Position numbers and translations under genes: made by a program. Shown piece after piece: positions 1 through 6,771 of a DNA stretch of 9,379 nucleotides (position 1 is its first letter; each line of letters begins with the position of its first letter). Under the pieces are notes generated by a model. That model saw only the letters and a list, made by a program, of their open reading frames with translations, searched no databases and had not been told where the DNA came from. The DNA comes from B8-G4 sp033720735 (GTDB lineage: Bacteria > Bacteroidota > Bacteroidia > Chitinophagales > Saprospiraceae), in the NCBI GenBank assembly GCA_033720735.1, contig JAWWBX010000170.1, forward strand, positions 1 through 9,379, written 5' to 3'.

Positions 1-339
1 GTGGTCACCTGGGGCCTTGCTATCCGATATCGCAAGCAAACACCTCTGCACATGCGGTTTATGATCTCGACGCTTTTTGCAATTGGTACAGCGATCATTT
101 TCCGCATTTTTCTTCTGTGGATTCTCGGCGTTGACAGGTTGAACACAGCGGTTGCCGGAAACTGGATTATCCTGACAATACCCCTGCTCACCCTCATTTA
201 TCTCGACCTTAGGAGAGGGATAAAGAGATCTCCTTATTGGATTGTTACATTACTCCTGGCCATTGCACATATCGGATACTGGACATATGCGAAAAGTGAG
301 GGGTGGATGGCATTTTGCCAATGGTTTATGAATTTGTAG
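1..339 (+). CDS. C-terminal part of an uncharacterised multi-pass membrane protein (5' end outside window)
   Basis: The frame is open from the first base to a TAG at 337-339. A GTG sits at position 1, but nothing shows it is the true start, so I treat the gene as 5'-truncated. The visible 112 residues hold about three hydrophobic segments, at roughly residues 19-43, 54-70 and 79-96, separated by short basic loops such as RRGIKR. This is the pattern of an integral inner-membrane protein. The segment around residues 10-35 (RYRKQTPLHMRFM, then Arg35) recalls uncharacterised Bacteroidota membrane proteins with a His-x-Arg-x-Met motif entering a helix, but I cannot name a family. It converges with the phosphorelay operon, from which 90 bp separate it, so it is probably unrelated to it. 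No catalytic motif is visible and the function is unknown. Confidence 0.6.
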   Translation: MVTWGLAIRYRKQTPLHMRFMISTLFAIGTAIIFRIFLLWILGVDRLNTAVAGNWIILTIPLLTLIYLDLRRGIKRSPYWIVTLLLAIAHIGYWTYAKSEGWMAFCQWFMNL

Positions 340-385
340 GCTCACTGGTTTGTTTAGTGCGGTTCAGCAGGGGTCGGGAGCTTAT

Positions 386-421
386 CAAGGGCACCCGGTC
401 GGGCAGATAGTGGTGGCCTTG
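386..421. terminator. Imperfect inverted repeat between convergent genes, possible terminator
   Basis: CAAGGGCAC (386-394) pairs with GTGGCCTTG (413-421) with one mismatch and an 18-nt loop. It lies between the stop of the membrane protein and the end of the HPt gene, where a bidirectional terminator would be expected. No T tract follows on either strand, so a classical intrinsic terminator is not demonstrated. The rest of the 340-429 gap shows nothing else. Confidence 0.25.
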
Positions 422-429
422 CCTATTAT

Positions 430-777
430 TCACAAAGAGGACAAATAATCCCTGAGAAAAACCTCAGCTTCCCGGTGCAGTTGCACAGCAGAGTCGACCA
501 GACGACCAATATCATTCACGGCCCCGTTTCTCGCCTGGTCTTCGATGTCGGTCAATACCGACTTCAGTGCCGCGATCCCCATATAATCTGCTTGTGGCTT
601 CAGGGAGTGTGCGTTGATGGCCAATGCCTCCCATTGCTCCTGTTCAGCATTGGCCTGCATCCGCTCCAACGTTGGCGGTGCGGTCTCAAGGTAGAAGGTG
701 ATATACTTGCGGATCTTGGATTGATTGCCTTTGGCAAACTGGCGAAGGAAGCTCAGGTCGACGAGTGGATTGTCCAT
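430..777 (-). CDS. Stand-alone histidine phosphotransfer (HPt) protein
   Basis: A 115-residue, all-helical-looking soluble protein with no signal peptide. The HPt signature lies around residues 55-67: the phospho-accepting histidine is His57 in AHSLKPQADYMG, corresponding to the family motif HxLKG, here with Pro after the Lys. The length matches a single HPt domain with no kinase or output part. Known HPt domains shuttle phosphoryl groups between receiver domains, so this protein likely links the C-terminal receivers of the two upstream hybrid kinases to the soluble receiver and/or the LytTR regulator nearby. The ATG at 777 follows the receiver gene's stop by only 2 nt (TGA-TC-ATG), which suggests translational coupling and equimolar production. 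It is the last gene of the four-gene operon. The domain call is firm; the phosphate partners are inferred from position. Confidence 0.9.
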   Translation of the reverse strand: MDNPLVDLSFLRQFAKGNQSKIRKYITFYLETAPPTLERMQANAEQEQWEALAINAHSLKPQADYMGIAALKSVLTDIEDQARNGAVNDIGRLVDSAVQLHREAEVFLRDYLSSL

Positions 778-779
778 GA

Positions 780-1175
780 TCAGGATGTCTGGATATTGGC
801 GTCGATCAGTTTTCCAATCTCCTCGAAGGCATCCTGACCCTTGATCACGTAGTGCATGGCGCCATAGCTGATAGATCGGCCTGCGGTGCCGTAGCTGTTC
901 TGGCTTGACAGCATAATGACCGGCAGTGCCTTGTTTCTGGCCTTGATCTCCCGCAGGATATCGATCCCGTTTGCCGCTTCCTTCTCTCGCGAATTCAAAT
1001 AATAGTCCAGAATGACCAGGTCAGGGTCATCCTCAAGTCGCTGCAGGCAGGCTTCTCCCGTGGGGAAAGATCGGATGTCGAACCCGGGGTTGCGGCCCGA
1101 CAGGTAGTCCGACAGCATCTCGGTCAGCAAGGGCTCATCATCTACGATGAATATCCTTGCGTGGTGGTTTGTCAT
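780..1175 (-). CDS. Single-domain response regulator (CheY-like receiver)
   Basis: A 131-residue protein made almost entirely of one receiver domain. The acidic pair is Asp12-Asp13 (FIVDDE), the phospho-acceptor is Asp57 (LVILDYYLN), the switch Ser/Thr is Ser90 (IMLSSQ) and the conserved Lys is Lys112 (VIKG). All residues needed for phosphorylation are therefore present. There is no DNA-binding or enzymatic output domain and only about 15 residues after the Lys region. Proteins of this kind act by protein contact, as CheY does, or as phosphate carriers or sinks in a relay, as Spo0F does. The gene starts 11 bp after the upstream hybrid kinase and ends 2 bp before the HPt gene, so it is surely co-transcribed with both. 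A role as relay intermediate or phosphate sink for the kinase/HPt system is the simplest inference. No Shine-Dalgarno is visible, and the leader is AT-rich near the kinase stop. Confidence 0.92.
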   Translation of the reverse strand: MTNHHARIFIVDDEPLLTEMLSDYLSGRNPGFDIRSFPTGEACLQRLEDDPDLVILDYYLNSREKEAANGIDILREIKARNKALPVIMLSSQNSYGTAGRSISYGAMHYVIKGQDAFEEIGKLIDANIQTS

Positions 1176-1186
1176 AAGGCGAGTTT

Positions 1187-3868
1187 TTAATCTTTGGAAT
1201 TGAGGTGGAGGTTGCCAATTTTCTGCAGCAGGTCATCGACTTCAAATGGTTTCCCGATAAAGTCATTCATGCCTACGGCATAACATTGATCCACTTCCTC
1301 TTTCAACACATTGGCTGTCATGGCAATAATGGGAACATCAACTACACCATTCTTCATGCTGCGGATGGCCCTGGTGGCCTCGTAGCCATTCATGACGGGC
1401 ATCTGGACATCCATCAGAATGACATCGTACGCGTCAGCCCGGAGCATTTCCAGGGCAATGCTGCCATTTTCGGCGACGTCTACCACGACATCCTCGATAG
1501 CATCTTCGAGTTCTTCGCGTGCGACCATGGCATTGAAGTGGTTGTCCTCCACCAGCAGGATGCGGATGCCCTGGAGCCTCCTGGCGAAGTCGTTCGATGC
1601 GCCAGGAGCTGCAAGTGCAGTAGCCTCAATGGGGTCGACAGCGATCGTATACGGAACGGTGACATGGAATTGGCTGCCCTTCCCATGTTCACTTTCGACC
1701 CAGATCTCACCGCCCTGGAGCTCCACGAGTTTTTTTGAAATGCTCAGCCCGAGCCCACTGCCGCCGTACTTGCGTGACGTATCGGTATAGGCTTGCTGGA
1801 AGTTCTCAAAGATCCTGTCCAGCCGGTCGGGATCAATGCCGACGCCGGTATCGGCGACGGTAAAGTGCAGCTGTGTCTGCTGGTCGGTGAGAGGAGTTTC
1901 CCGTACTGAAAGGGAGATGCTTCCTTTCTCGGTGAATTTAATGGCATTTCCGACCAGGTTGAGCAAGACCTGCTGCAACCGGGAAGGATCACCCTCCACG
2001 GAGGACAACTCGTCGGGGATGTCGGTGTGGATAACAAGCCCTTTTTCCTCGGCTTTGAAGCGCATGATCGTCACCACATTATCGAGCACTTCGGCGACTG
2101 CAAATGGGATCTGCTCCAGCTCGATCTTGCCGGCCTCGATTTTCGAAAGATCAAGGATGTCATTGATGATCACCAGCATGGCATCTGAAGACTGCCTGAT
2201 CCCGTCCAGATACTCCTGTTGTTCGGGTTGAGGATCACGGCGCAACAGGATGTCGGTCATGCCTTTGATGGCGTTCATGGGTGTGCGGATCTCGTGGCTC
2301 ATGTTGGCCAGGAACTGATGTTTGGCACGCTCGGAGGCCTTCGCCTTTTCCTTTTCTGCCTCAATGATGGCGTTCTTTTGTTTTAGTGCAGATCCGGTGC
2401 GGCGGATCAGACGGAGGCGATGATACATAGTCATGGCCAGCAGCAGGAGTGCGAGTCCGAGACCTATCATCAGGTTACGCGTATTTCTTTGACGTTGTTC
2501 GAAGCGCAGCTTGTCGATGAGCCGCTGCTGTTCGTACTGGTGTTCGAGTTCGAGGCGGGTCACTTCCTCGCTGTTCCGCATGCTGGCGAGGGTGTCCTGC
2601 ATCTGCATATAGAGTTTGTAGTTGTCCAGTGCCTTTCTGAGGTCTCCCAGCTTTTCAGCGGCCTGATATATCACGTTATGGATCTCGGCAGTTTCGACTG
2701 AGATGAACTGCCCCGGGAGGACCATTCGCTCTGCCGCGCTGATAGCCTCAGAATAGCGCTCAAGCCCCAGCAGTGCCCCGGACTCTACCATGATGGTGGT
2801 ATTCATCGCCCTTGGGATTGGAACCGAAGCACCAATCTGCTCGAAGTATGTTCGTAGTTCGCGGGCTTCAACCAGCGCTTCTTCATGCCTGCCCGCCTGA
2901 CGATTCAGTTCCGCACTCAGAATCCTTGAAATATTGTAGCAGAGTTCGCACTCCTTTTTGTACTTCATAATGTACATCGATGAGTCTGTGTACAATCGAG
3001 CAGTTGCTTCATCATTTCTGTGCATAAATGAAATTGCCAGTTGCGTATATCCGGAACCGATGAAATTATGATCGTCTGTCAGCCGTCCGATGTATACAAG
3101 TTGCCTGGCATATTTTTCAGCTTCCTGGTAATTGCCGATTTGATTGTGTATATCCGCTGAAGTGACCAGCGCCATCATGAGCCACGTAGAGTCCTCATCG
3201 TGCACATCCCGGTAGTGCTGTATGACTTCCTGACTCAATACCAGGGCGGCCGGAAACTCGTTTTGCTGGAAATGTCGCTGCATGTGTGTGCTCGCAATCC
3301 CCGCTTTGAGTATCCGAAATGTCGAGTAGTCAAGCTCTTGCTCCAGAATGTTCAAGACTGAATCGATGTTTTCCGGTTCATACCCTTTACATGCATGTCG
3401 TACAAGGTTGGTAAGGCTATATCTCGCGTGGTAATAGTCTCTTTGGTTCATGAGTTGCCCGAAGGATCTTCGAAAGGACGCACATCCTGCATCCCAGTCG
3501 CCGAGAATATCCGACTGATAATAGGCGAGGATCTTATTGAGAAGACCCAGATATTCCGTTTTCTGATATTTCATGGCCAGATCAATGGCCTCCAAGGCGT
3601 GGGGTCCCCATTGTCCTGACAGCGGCGCCAGCGTCAACCTGTATGGACGGAATCTGGTGTAGAACGCATCCAGTCTATCAAGGTCGGCGCCCGATGTATC
3701 AGACCAGACAGCGTACAGAGAATCATTTTTGACCTCTTGTGCGTAAGAGGGAAGTGTGAGCAGGAAGCCCAGAATGCATGCGAGCATTTTCATCGCAATC
3801 CCTGGTGTCAACCGACCGGACATCGGGTAATTTGGAATCGTCACACTATGCAGACTGGATTTTTTCAT
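1187..3868 (-). CDS. TPR-sensor hybrid histidine kinase B (HisKA-HATPase-receiver)
   Basis: An 893-residue hybrid sensor kinase. A hydrophobic export signal lies at about residues 26-43 and ends in SYAQ. TPR-like helical repeats span roughly 200-420 (for example 236-266, 275-306, 316-346), and a coiled coil covers about 430-462. One membrane helix follows at about 465-484, then a second short coiled coil, with no HAMP. The kinase core has the H box at His525 (ANMSHEIRTP), N box at Asn641, G1 box at 673-677 (DTGVG), F box at 687-690 and G2 box at 702-707. The receiver has Glu774-Asp775, acceptor Asp820, Thr851 and Lys873. All catalytic residues are present. The ATG at 3868 overlaps the upstream kinase stop as ATGA, giving coupling. 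It also puts 25 polar residues before the signal, so Met26 (3793) or Met28 may be the real start; an AGGG lies upstream of Met26. The sensor ligand is unknown. The core is nearly a copy of kinase A. Confidence 0.93.
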   Translation of the reverse strand: MKKSSLHSVTIPNYPMSGRLTPGIAMKMLACILGFLLTLPSYAQEVKNDSLYAVWSDTSGADLDRLDAFYTRFRPYRLTLAPLSGQWGPHALEAIDLAMKYQKTEYLGLLNKILAYYQSDILGDWDAGCASFRRSFGQLMNQRDYYHARYSLTNLVRHACKGYEPENIDSVLNILEQELDYSTFRILKAGIASTHMQRHFQQNEFPAALVLSQEVIQHYRDVHDEDSTWLMMALVTSADIHNQIGNYQEAEKYARQLVYIGRLTDDHNFIGSGYTQLAISFMHRNDEATARLYTDSSMYIMKYKKECELCYNISRILSAELNRQAGRHEEALVEARELRTYFEQIGASVPIPRAMNTTIMVESGALLGLERYSEAISAAERMVLPGQFISVETAEIHNVIYQAAEKLGDLRKALDNYKLYMQMQDTLASMRNSEEVTRLELEHQYEQQRLIDKLRFEQRQRNTRNLMIGLGLALLLLAMTMYHRLRLIRRTGSALKQKNAIIEAEKEKAKASERAKHQFLANMSHEIRTPMNAIKGMTDILLRRDPQPEQQEYLDGIRQSSDAMLVIINDILDLSKIEAGKIELEQIPFAVAEVLDNVVTIMRFKAEEKGLVIHTDIPDELSSVEGDPSRLQQVLLNLVGNAIKFTEKGSISLSVRETPLTDQQTQLHFTVADTGVGIDPDRLDRIFENFQQAYTDTSRKYGGSGLGLSISKKLVELQGGEIWVESEHGKGSQFHVTVPYTIAVDPIEATALAAPGASNDFARRLQGIRILLVEDNHFNAMVAREELEDAIEDVVVDVAENGSIALEMLRADAYDVILMDVQMPVMNGYEATRAIRSMKNGVVDVPIIAMTANVLKEEVDQCYAVGMNDFIGKPFEVDDLLQKIGNLHLNSKD
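1401..2280 (-). repeat. Kinase-core direct repeat, copy 1 (partner 4121-5000)
   Basis: This segment of kinase B aligns without gaps to 4121-5000 in kinase A at a constant offset of 2720. By hand count I find about 50 differences in 880 bp, near 94% identity. In the best part (1914-2220) there are only about six differences in 307 bp, with an unbroken identical run of 88 nt at 1914-2001. Outside these limits, identity drops even where the amino acids are the same. This fits a gene conversion tract inside an older tandem duplication. Confidence 0.85.
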
Positions 3869-6585
3869 GCTGATGGATTTACAGGAGACAGGTCCGTACC
3901 GTGATCCGGTAGCTTGGTCCCGTCAAGTTGAAAACTGATCTTTTGTAGAAGGGCATCCGTTTCAAATGGCTTACCGATGAAATCGTCCATGCCCGCTGCG
4001 AAGCATTGATCGACCTCCTCCTTCAGGACATTGGCGGTCATGGCAATGACCGGAATGCCCGACATGCCGTTCTGCATTTGACGAATGGCTTTGGTAGCCT
4101 CGTAACCGTTCATCACAGGCATCTGGACATCCATCAGAATGACATCGTATGCGTCAGCCCGGAGCATTTCCAGGGCAATGCTGCCATTTTCGGCGACGTC
4201 TACCACGACATCCTCGATGGCATCTTCGAGCTCTTCGCGTGCGACCATGGCATTGAAGTGGTTGTCCTCGACCAGCAGGATGCGGATGCCCTGGAGCCTC
4301 GTGGCGAAGTCGCTGGATGCGCCAGGAGCGCCAAGGGCGGCACCCTCAATGTGGTCGCCAGCGATCGTATACGGAATGGTGACGTGGAATTGGCTGCCCT
4401 TCCCATGCTTACTTTCGACCCAGATCTCGCCGCCCTGGAGTTCCACGAGCTTTTTCGAAATACTCAGACCAAGCCCGCTGCCGCCGTACTTGCGCGACGT
4501 ATCGGTGTAGGCCTGCTGGAAGTTCTCAAAGATCCTGTCCAGCCGGTCGGGATCGATGCCGACGCCGGTATCGGCAACGATAAAGTGCAACTGTGTCTGT
4601 TGGTCGGTGAGAGGAGTTTCCCTTACCGAAAGAGAGATGCTTCCTTTCTCGGTGAATTTAATGGCATTTCCGACCAGGTTGAGCAAGACCTGCTGCAACC
4701 GGGAAGGATCACCCTCCACGGGTGACAACTCGTCCGGGATGTCGGTGTGGATAACAAGCCCTTTTTCCTCGGCTTTGAAGCGCATGATCGTCACCACATT
4801 GTCGAGCACTTCGGCGACTGCAAATGGGATCTGCTCCAGCTCGATCTTGCCGGCCTCGATCTTCGAAAGATCAAGGATGTCATTGATGATCACCAGCATG
4901 GCGTCTGAAGACTGCCTGATCCCGTCCAGATACTCCTGTTGTTCGGGTTTGGGGTCGCGGCGCAACAGGATATCGGTCATGCCTTTGATGGCGTTCATCG
5001 GTGTACGGATCTCATGGCTCATATTGGCCAGGAACTGGTGTTTGGCCCGCTCCGACGCCCTGGCTTTTTCCTTTTCTGCCTCAATGATGGTGTTCTTGGC
5101 TTTCAAGGCCTTTTCAGTGCGGTGGATCAGGCGGAGGCGATGGTACATGGTGACAGCCAGCAGGAAGAGAACGATCCCGAGTCCCAGCACGATGTTGCGA
5201 TTGTTGCGCTGGCGGTTGATCTGATCGGTCAGTGCGAGTTCTGCCTCAAGTTTCTGTTGCTCGATACGCAGGCTGTCTGTCAGTCGCTTCTGTTCAAACT
5301 GACTTTCAAGTTCGAGTCGAATGACTTCCTGGGCGTTGCGGAGAGCGGTAAGTGAATCCTGGATCGTGATATGTTGTTTGTAGCTCTCCAGGGCTTTCCT
5401 GTAGTCACCCATGGCTTCAGATGCCTCGATGAGTACCTGGTAATTGTTCTCTACGGCATACTTGAGCCCGGTTTCGGCCATGTCAATCGCTGACTCGTAT
5501 TGTCCAACACCCAGGTAAGCCAGACCCAGCTCGGAATAGAATTGCCCGGGGTTGTTGGGGTAGTCGGCTGTAGGAGGAGCCGTGTAGAGCGGCAGAAGCT
5601 CCAGCAAGGACCTGAGGGCCTTTTCGTGATTTCCCAAAAGGTTGTCGATACTGATCCTGACCACCCGGGCTTTTGCGAGACAAGGCGCACAACCCACTAC
5701 ATCCTCCATGATATGAATGGCATGTTCGAGATGGTCGATTGCCTTGTCAATTTGGTCGGTCTTGATGTAGGTCTGGGCCAGACCAATATTGAAGCCACCC
5801 ATGCTGATCGTGTCCTTCTGATCGGTCGCCAGCTGCAGGCATTTCCGGAAGTATTCTCTTGCTTCCAGGTAGTTGCCAATGATCAGCTGAATATCACCGA
5901 GCCCGCGCAGGGTTTCGCGAAAGTCATAGTCCTCGATATCCTGATCCCTGGCCAACTCGGCAGCTTTTCTGAATGCCTGCAATGCGTCAGGGAGCCTCGA
6001 GGCAATCAGGTAGACCTCGCCCATCAGATAGTACATCCTGCGTTGATGCCGGTGATACTGGTCAGCGTCAACGACAACGGCCAGAGAGTCGATCAGCTCA
6101 ACAATTCCTTCACTGCTGTACCTGTCGTGGTTTTCGACGCAGTCTGCCCAAAACATGAGTACGCTCGTCTGGATCAGACACAGGTGATCCTGCATGTCCA
6201 TCGCATACCGCATGGCATTGTCCAGTGCCTCACAGCGCAGCTCTGGTGACGCGTTGTTGTAGTAGTAGAACTCGCCTTGTGTCCGATAGAGATGGCCGAG
6301 ATATGCATCTTTTCCGTGCTTCCTGGCCAGTTCAATTGCGGTTTCAATACCGGCTTCCGGTTGGTGTCCTTCTACTGCACCGGCGGTAAACTGGTTGTTT
6401 ACAAGATACCAGGCTGTCGCTGAATGCTGATCGATCAGGTTGTAGAATGCCTCAAGCCTGACGATCTCGCTGCGCGCACTGTCGACCCAGATCGAGTACA
6501 GCGAGTCCATTTCAGAGAACTGGGCCTGCTGGGGCAACCCGTTGAGCAAGCATGCGGCAAGAAGGAGATAGTTGCGGAATTTCAA
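3865..6585 (-). CDS. TPR-sensor hybrid histidine kinase A (HisKA-HATPase-receiver), TTG start
   Basis: A 906-residue hybrid sensor kinase and first gene of the operon. The signal peptide covers about residues 1-22 (MKFRNYLLLAACLLNG, then PQQAQ). TPR repeats lie at roughly 189-216, 229-258, 267-296 and 351-379, a coiled coil at about 415-460, and one membrane helix at about 464-483. HisKA has His524, the N box Asn640, G1 672-676 and G2 701-706. The receiver has Glu773-Asp774, acceptor Asp819, Thr850 and Lys872. The only start that keeps the signal peptide is TTG at 6585: an in-frame TAA lies five codons upstream (6600-6598), and the first in-frame ATG is codon 26, past the signal. The extracytoplasmic TPR half presumably senses a protein or envelope state, but no ligand can be read from sequence. 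The C-terminus runs about 15 residues longer than in kinase B. Its stop overlaps the start of kinase B by 4 nt. Confidence 0.93.
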   Translation of the reverse strand: MKFRNYLLLAACLLNGLPQQAQFSEMDSLYSIWVDSARSEIVRLEAFYNLIDQHSATAWYLVNNQFTAGAVEGHQPEAGIETAIELARKHGKDAYLGHLYRTQGEFYYYNNASPELRCEALDNAMRYAMDMQDHLCLIQTSVLMFWADCVENHDRYSSEGIVELIDSLAVVVDADQYHRHQRRMYYLMGEVYLIASRLPDALQAFRKAAELARDQDIEDYDFRETLRGLGDIQLIIGNYLEAREYFRKCLQLATDQKDTISMGGFNIGLAQTYIKTDQIDKAIDHLEHAIHIMEDVVGCAPCLAKARVVRISIDNLLGNHEKALRSLLELLPLYTAPPTADYPNNPGQFYSELGLAYLGVGQYESAIDMAETGLKYAVENNYQVLIEASEAMGDYRKALESYKQHITIQDSLTALRNAQEVIRLELESQFEQKRLTDSLRIEQQKLEAELALTDQINRQRNNRNIVLGLGIVLFLLAVTMYHRLRLIHRTEKALKAKNTIIEAEKEKARASERAKHQFLANMSHEIRTPMNAIKGMTDILLRRDPKPEQQEYLDGIRQSSDAMLVIINDILDLSKIEAGKIELEQIPFAVAEVLDNVVTIMRFKAEEKGLVIHTDIPDELSPVEGDPSRLQQVLLNLVGNAIKFTEKGSISLSVRETPLTDQQTQLHFIVADTGVGIDPDRLDRIFENFQQAYTDTSRKYGGSGLGLSISKKLVELQGGEIWVESKHGKGSQFHVTIPYTIAGDHIEGAALGAPGASSDFATRLQGIRILLVEDNHFNAMVAREELEDAIEDVVVDVAENGSIALEMLRADAYDVILMDVQMPVMNGYEATKAIRQMQNGMSGIPVIAMTANVLKEEVDQCFAAGMDDFIGKPFETDALLQKISFQLDGTKLPDHGTDLSPVNPSA
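4121..5000 (-). repeat. Kinase-core direct repeat, copy 2 (partner 1401-2280)
   Basis: This is the matching segment of kinase A, running from just after the H box through HATPase_c to the receiver's phospho-Asp region. Similarity to copy 1 is highest at 4634-4940 and dips at about 4310-4360, the linker between ATPase and receiver, where amino acids also change. Two such copies in direct orientation about 2.7 kb apart are also a substrate for recombination that could delete or fuse the kinases. Confidence 0.85.
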
Positions 6586-6771
6586 AGGGTATCTGTTTTA
6601 ATGCCAAAGGATGAATACAAGGTAAGGCACCAGGGGAGGGGATGTCAAGCACGGGTTATCGAGCGGCGCCTGAGTGATCAAACGGTCGCGGATCGCTTAT
6701 CTTTCCAGAAGATTGGATCAGGAGCGAGTCAAGATTGCGTTGGTCGTGACTGGGACACAAGCATTGCTGGC
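6586..6771. promoter_or_regulatory. Shared divergent upstream region with small dyad
   Basis: These 186 bp separate the TTG start of kinase A (leftward) from the GTG start of the LytTR regulator (rightward), so promoters for both should lie here. The sequence holds TATCTTTC at 6698-6705, one base from the Bacteroidota -7 consensus TAnnTTTG, and a 5-bp dyad ATCTT-n5-AAGAT at 6699-6713 that overlaps it. I see no convincing -33 element and no clear LytTR-type pair of direct repeats. An ATG at 6601 is in frame with the regulator but is unlikely to be its start. The promoter role rests on position only. Confidence 0.4.

Noticed and set aside
475..837. A 120-codon plus-strand frame opposite the HPt gene.
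   Set aside because: The minus-strand HPt has a clear phospho-His motif and operon spacing; the plus-strand product resembles nothing.
4006..4725. A long plus-strand frame (239 codons) antisense to kinase A, with a related frame at 1205-1738 antisense to kinase B.
   Set aside because: They mirror each other only because the kinase DNA is duplicated. Both are fully inside genes with intact catalytic motifs, and the products have no recognisable domain.
5500..6249. A 249-codon plus-strand frame opposite the sensor part of kinase A.
   Set aside because: It is antisense to a clear TPR coding region and has no coding features of its own.
6550..6585. Possible lipobox LAAC (Cys12) in the kinase A signal peptide, which would make it a lipoprotein.
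   Set aside because: Only 11 residues precede the Cys, the hydrophobic run continues past it, and the protein has a membrane helix further on; an ordinary signal peptide ending near AQ fits better.
6424..6771. Upstream extension of the LytTR frame, from ATG 6424 or ATG 6601.
   Set aside because: The first part is antisense to kinase A and the rest is intergenic; the residues show no domain, and the receiver begins normally at GTG 6772.
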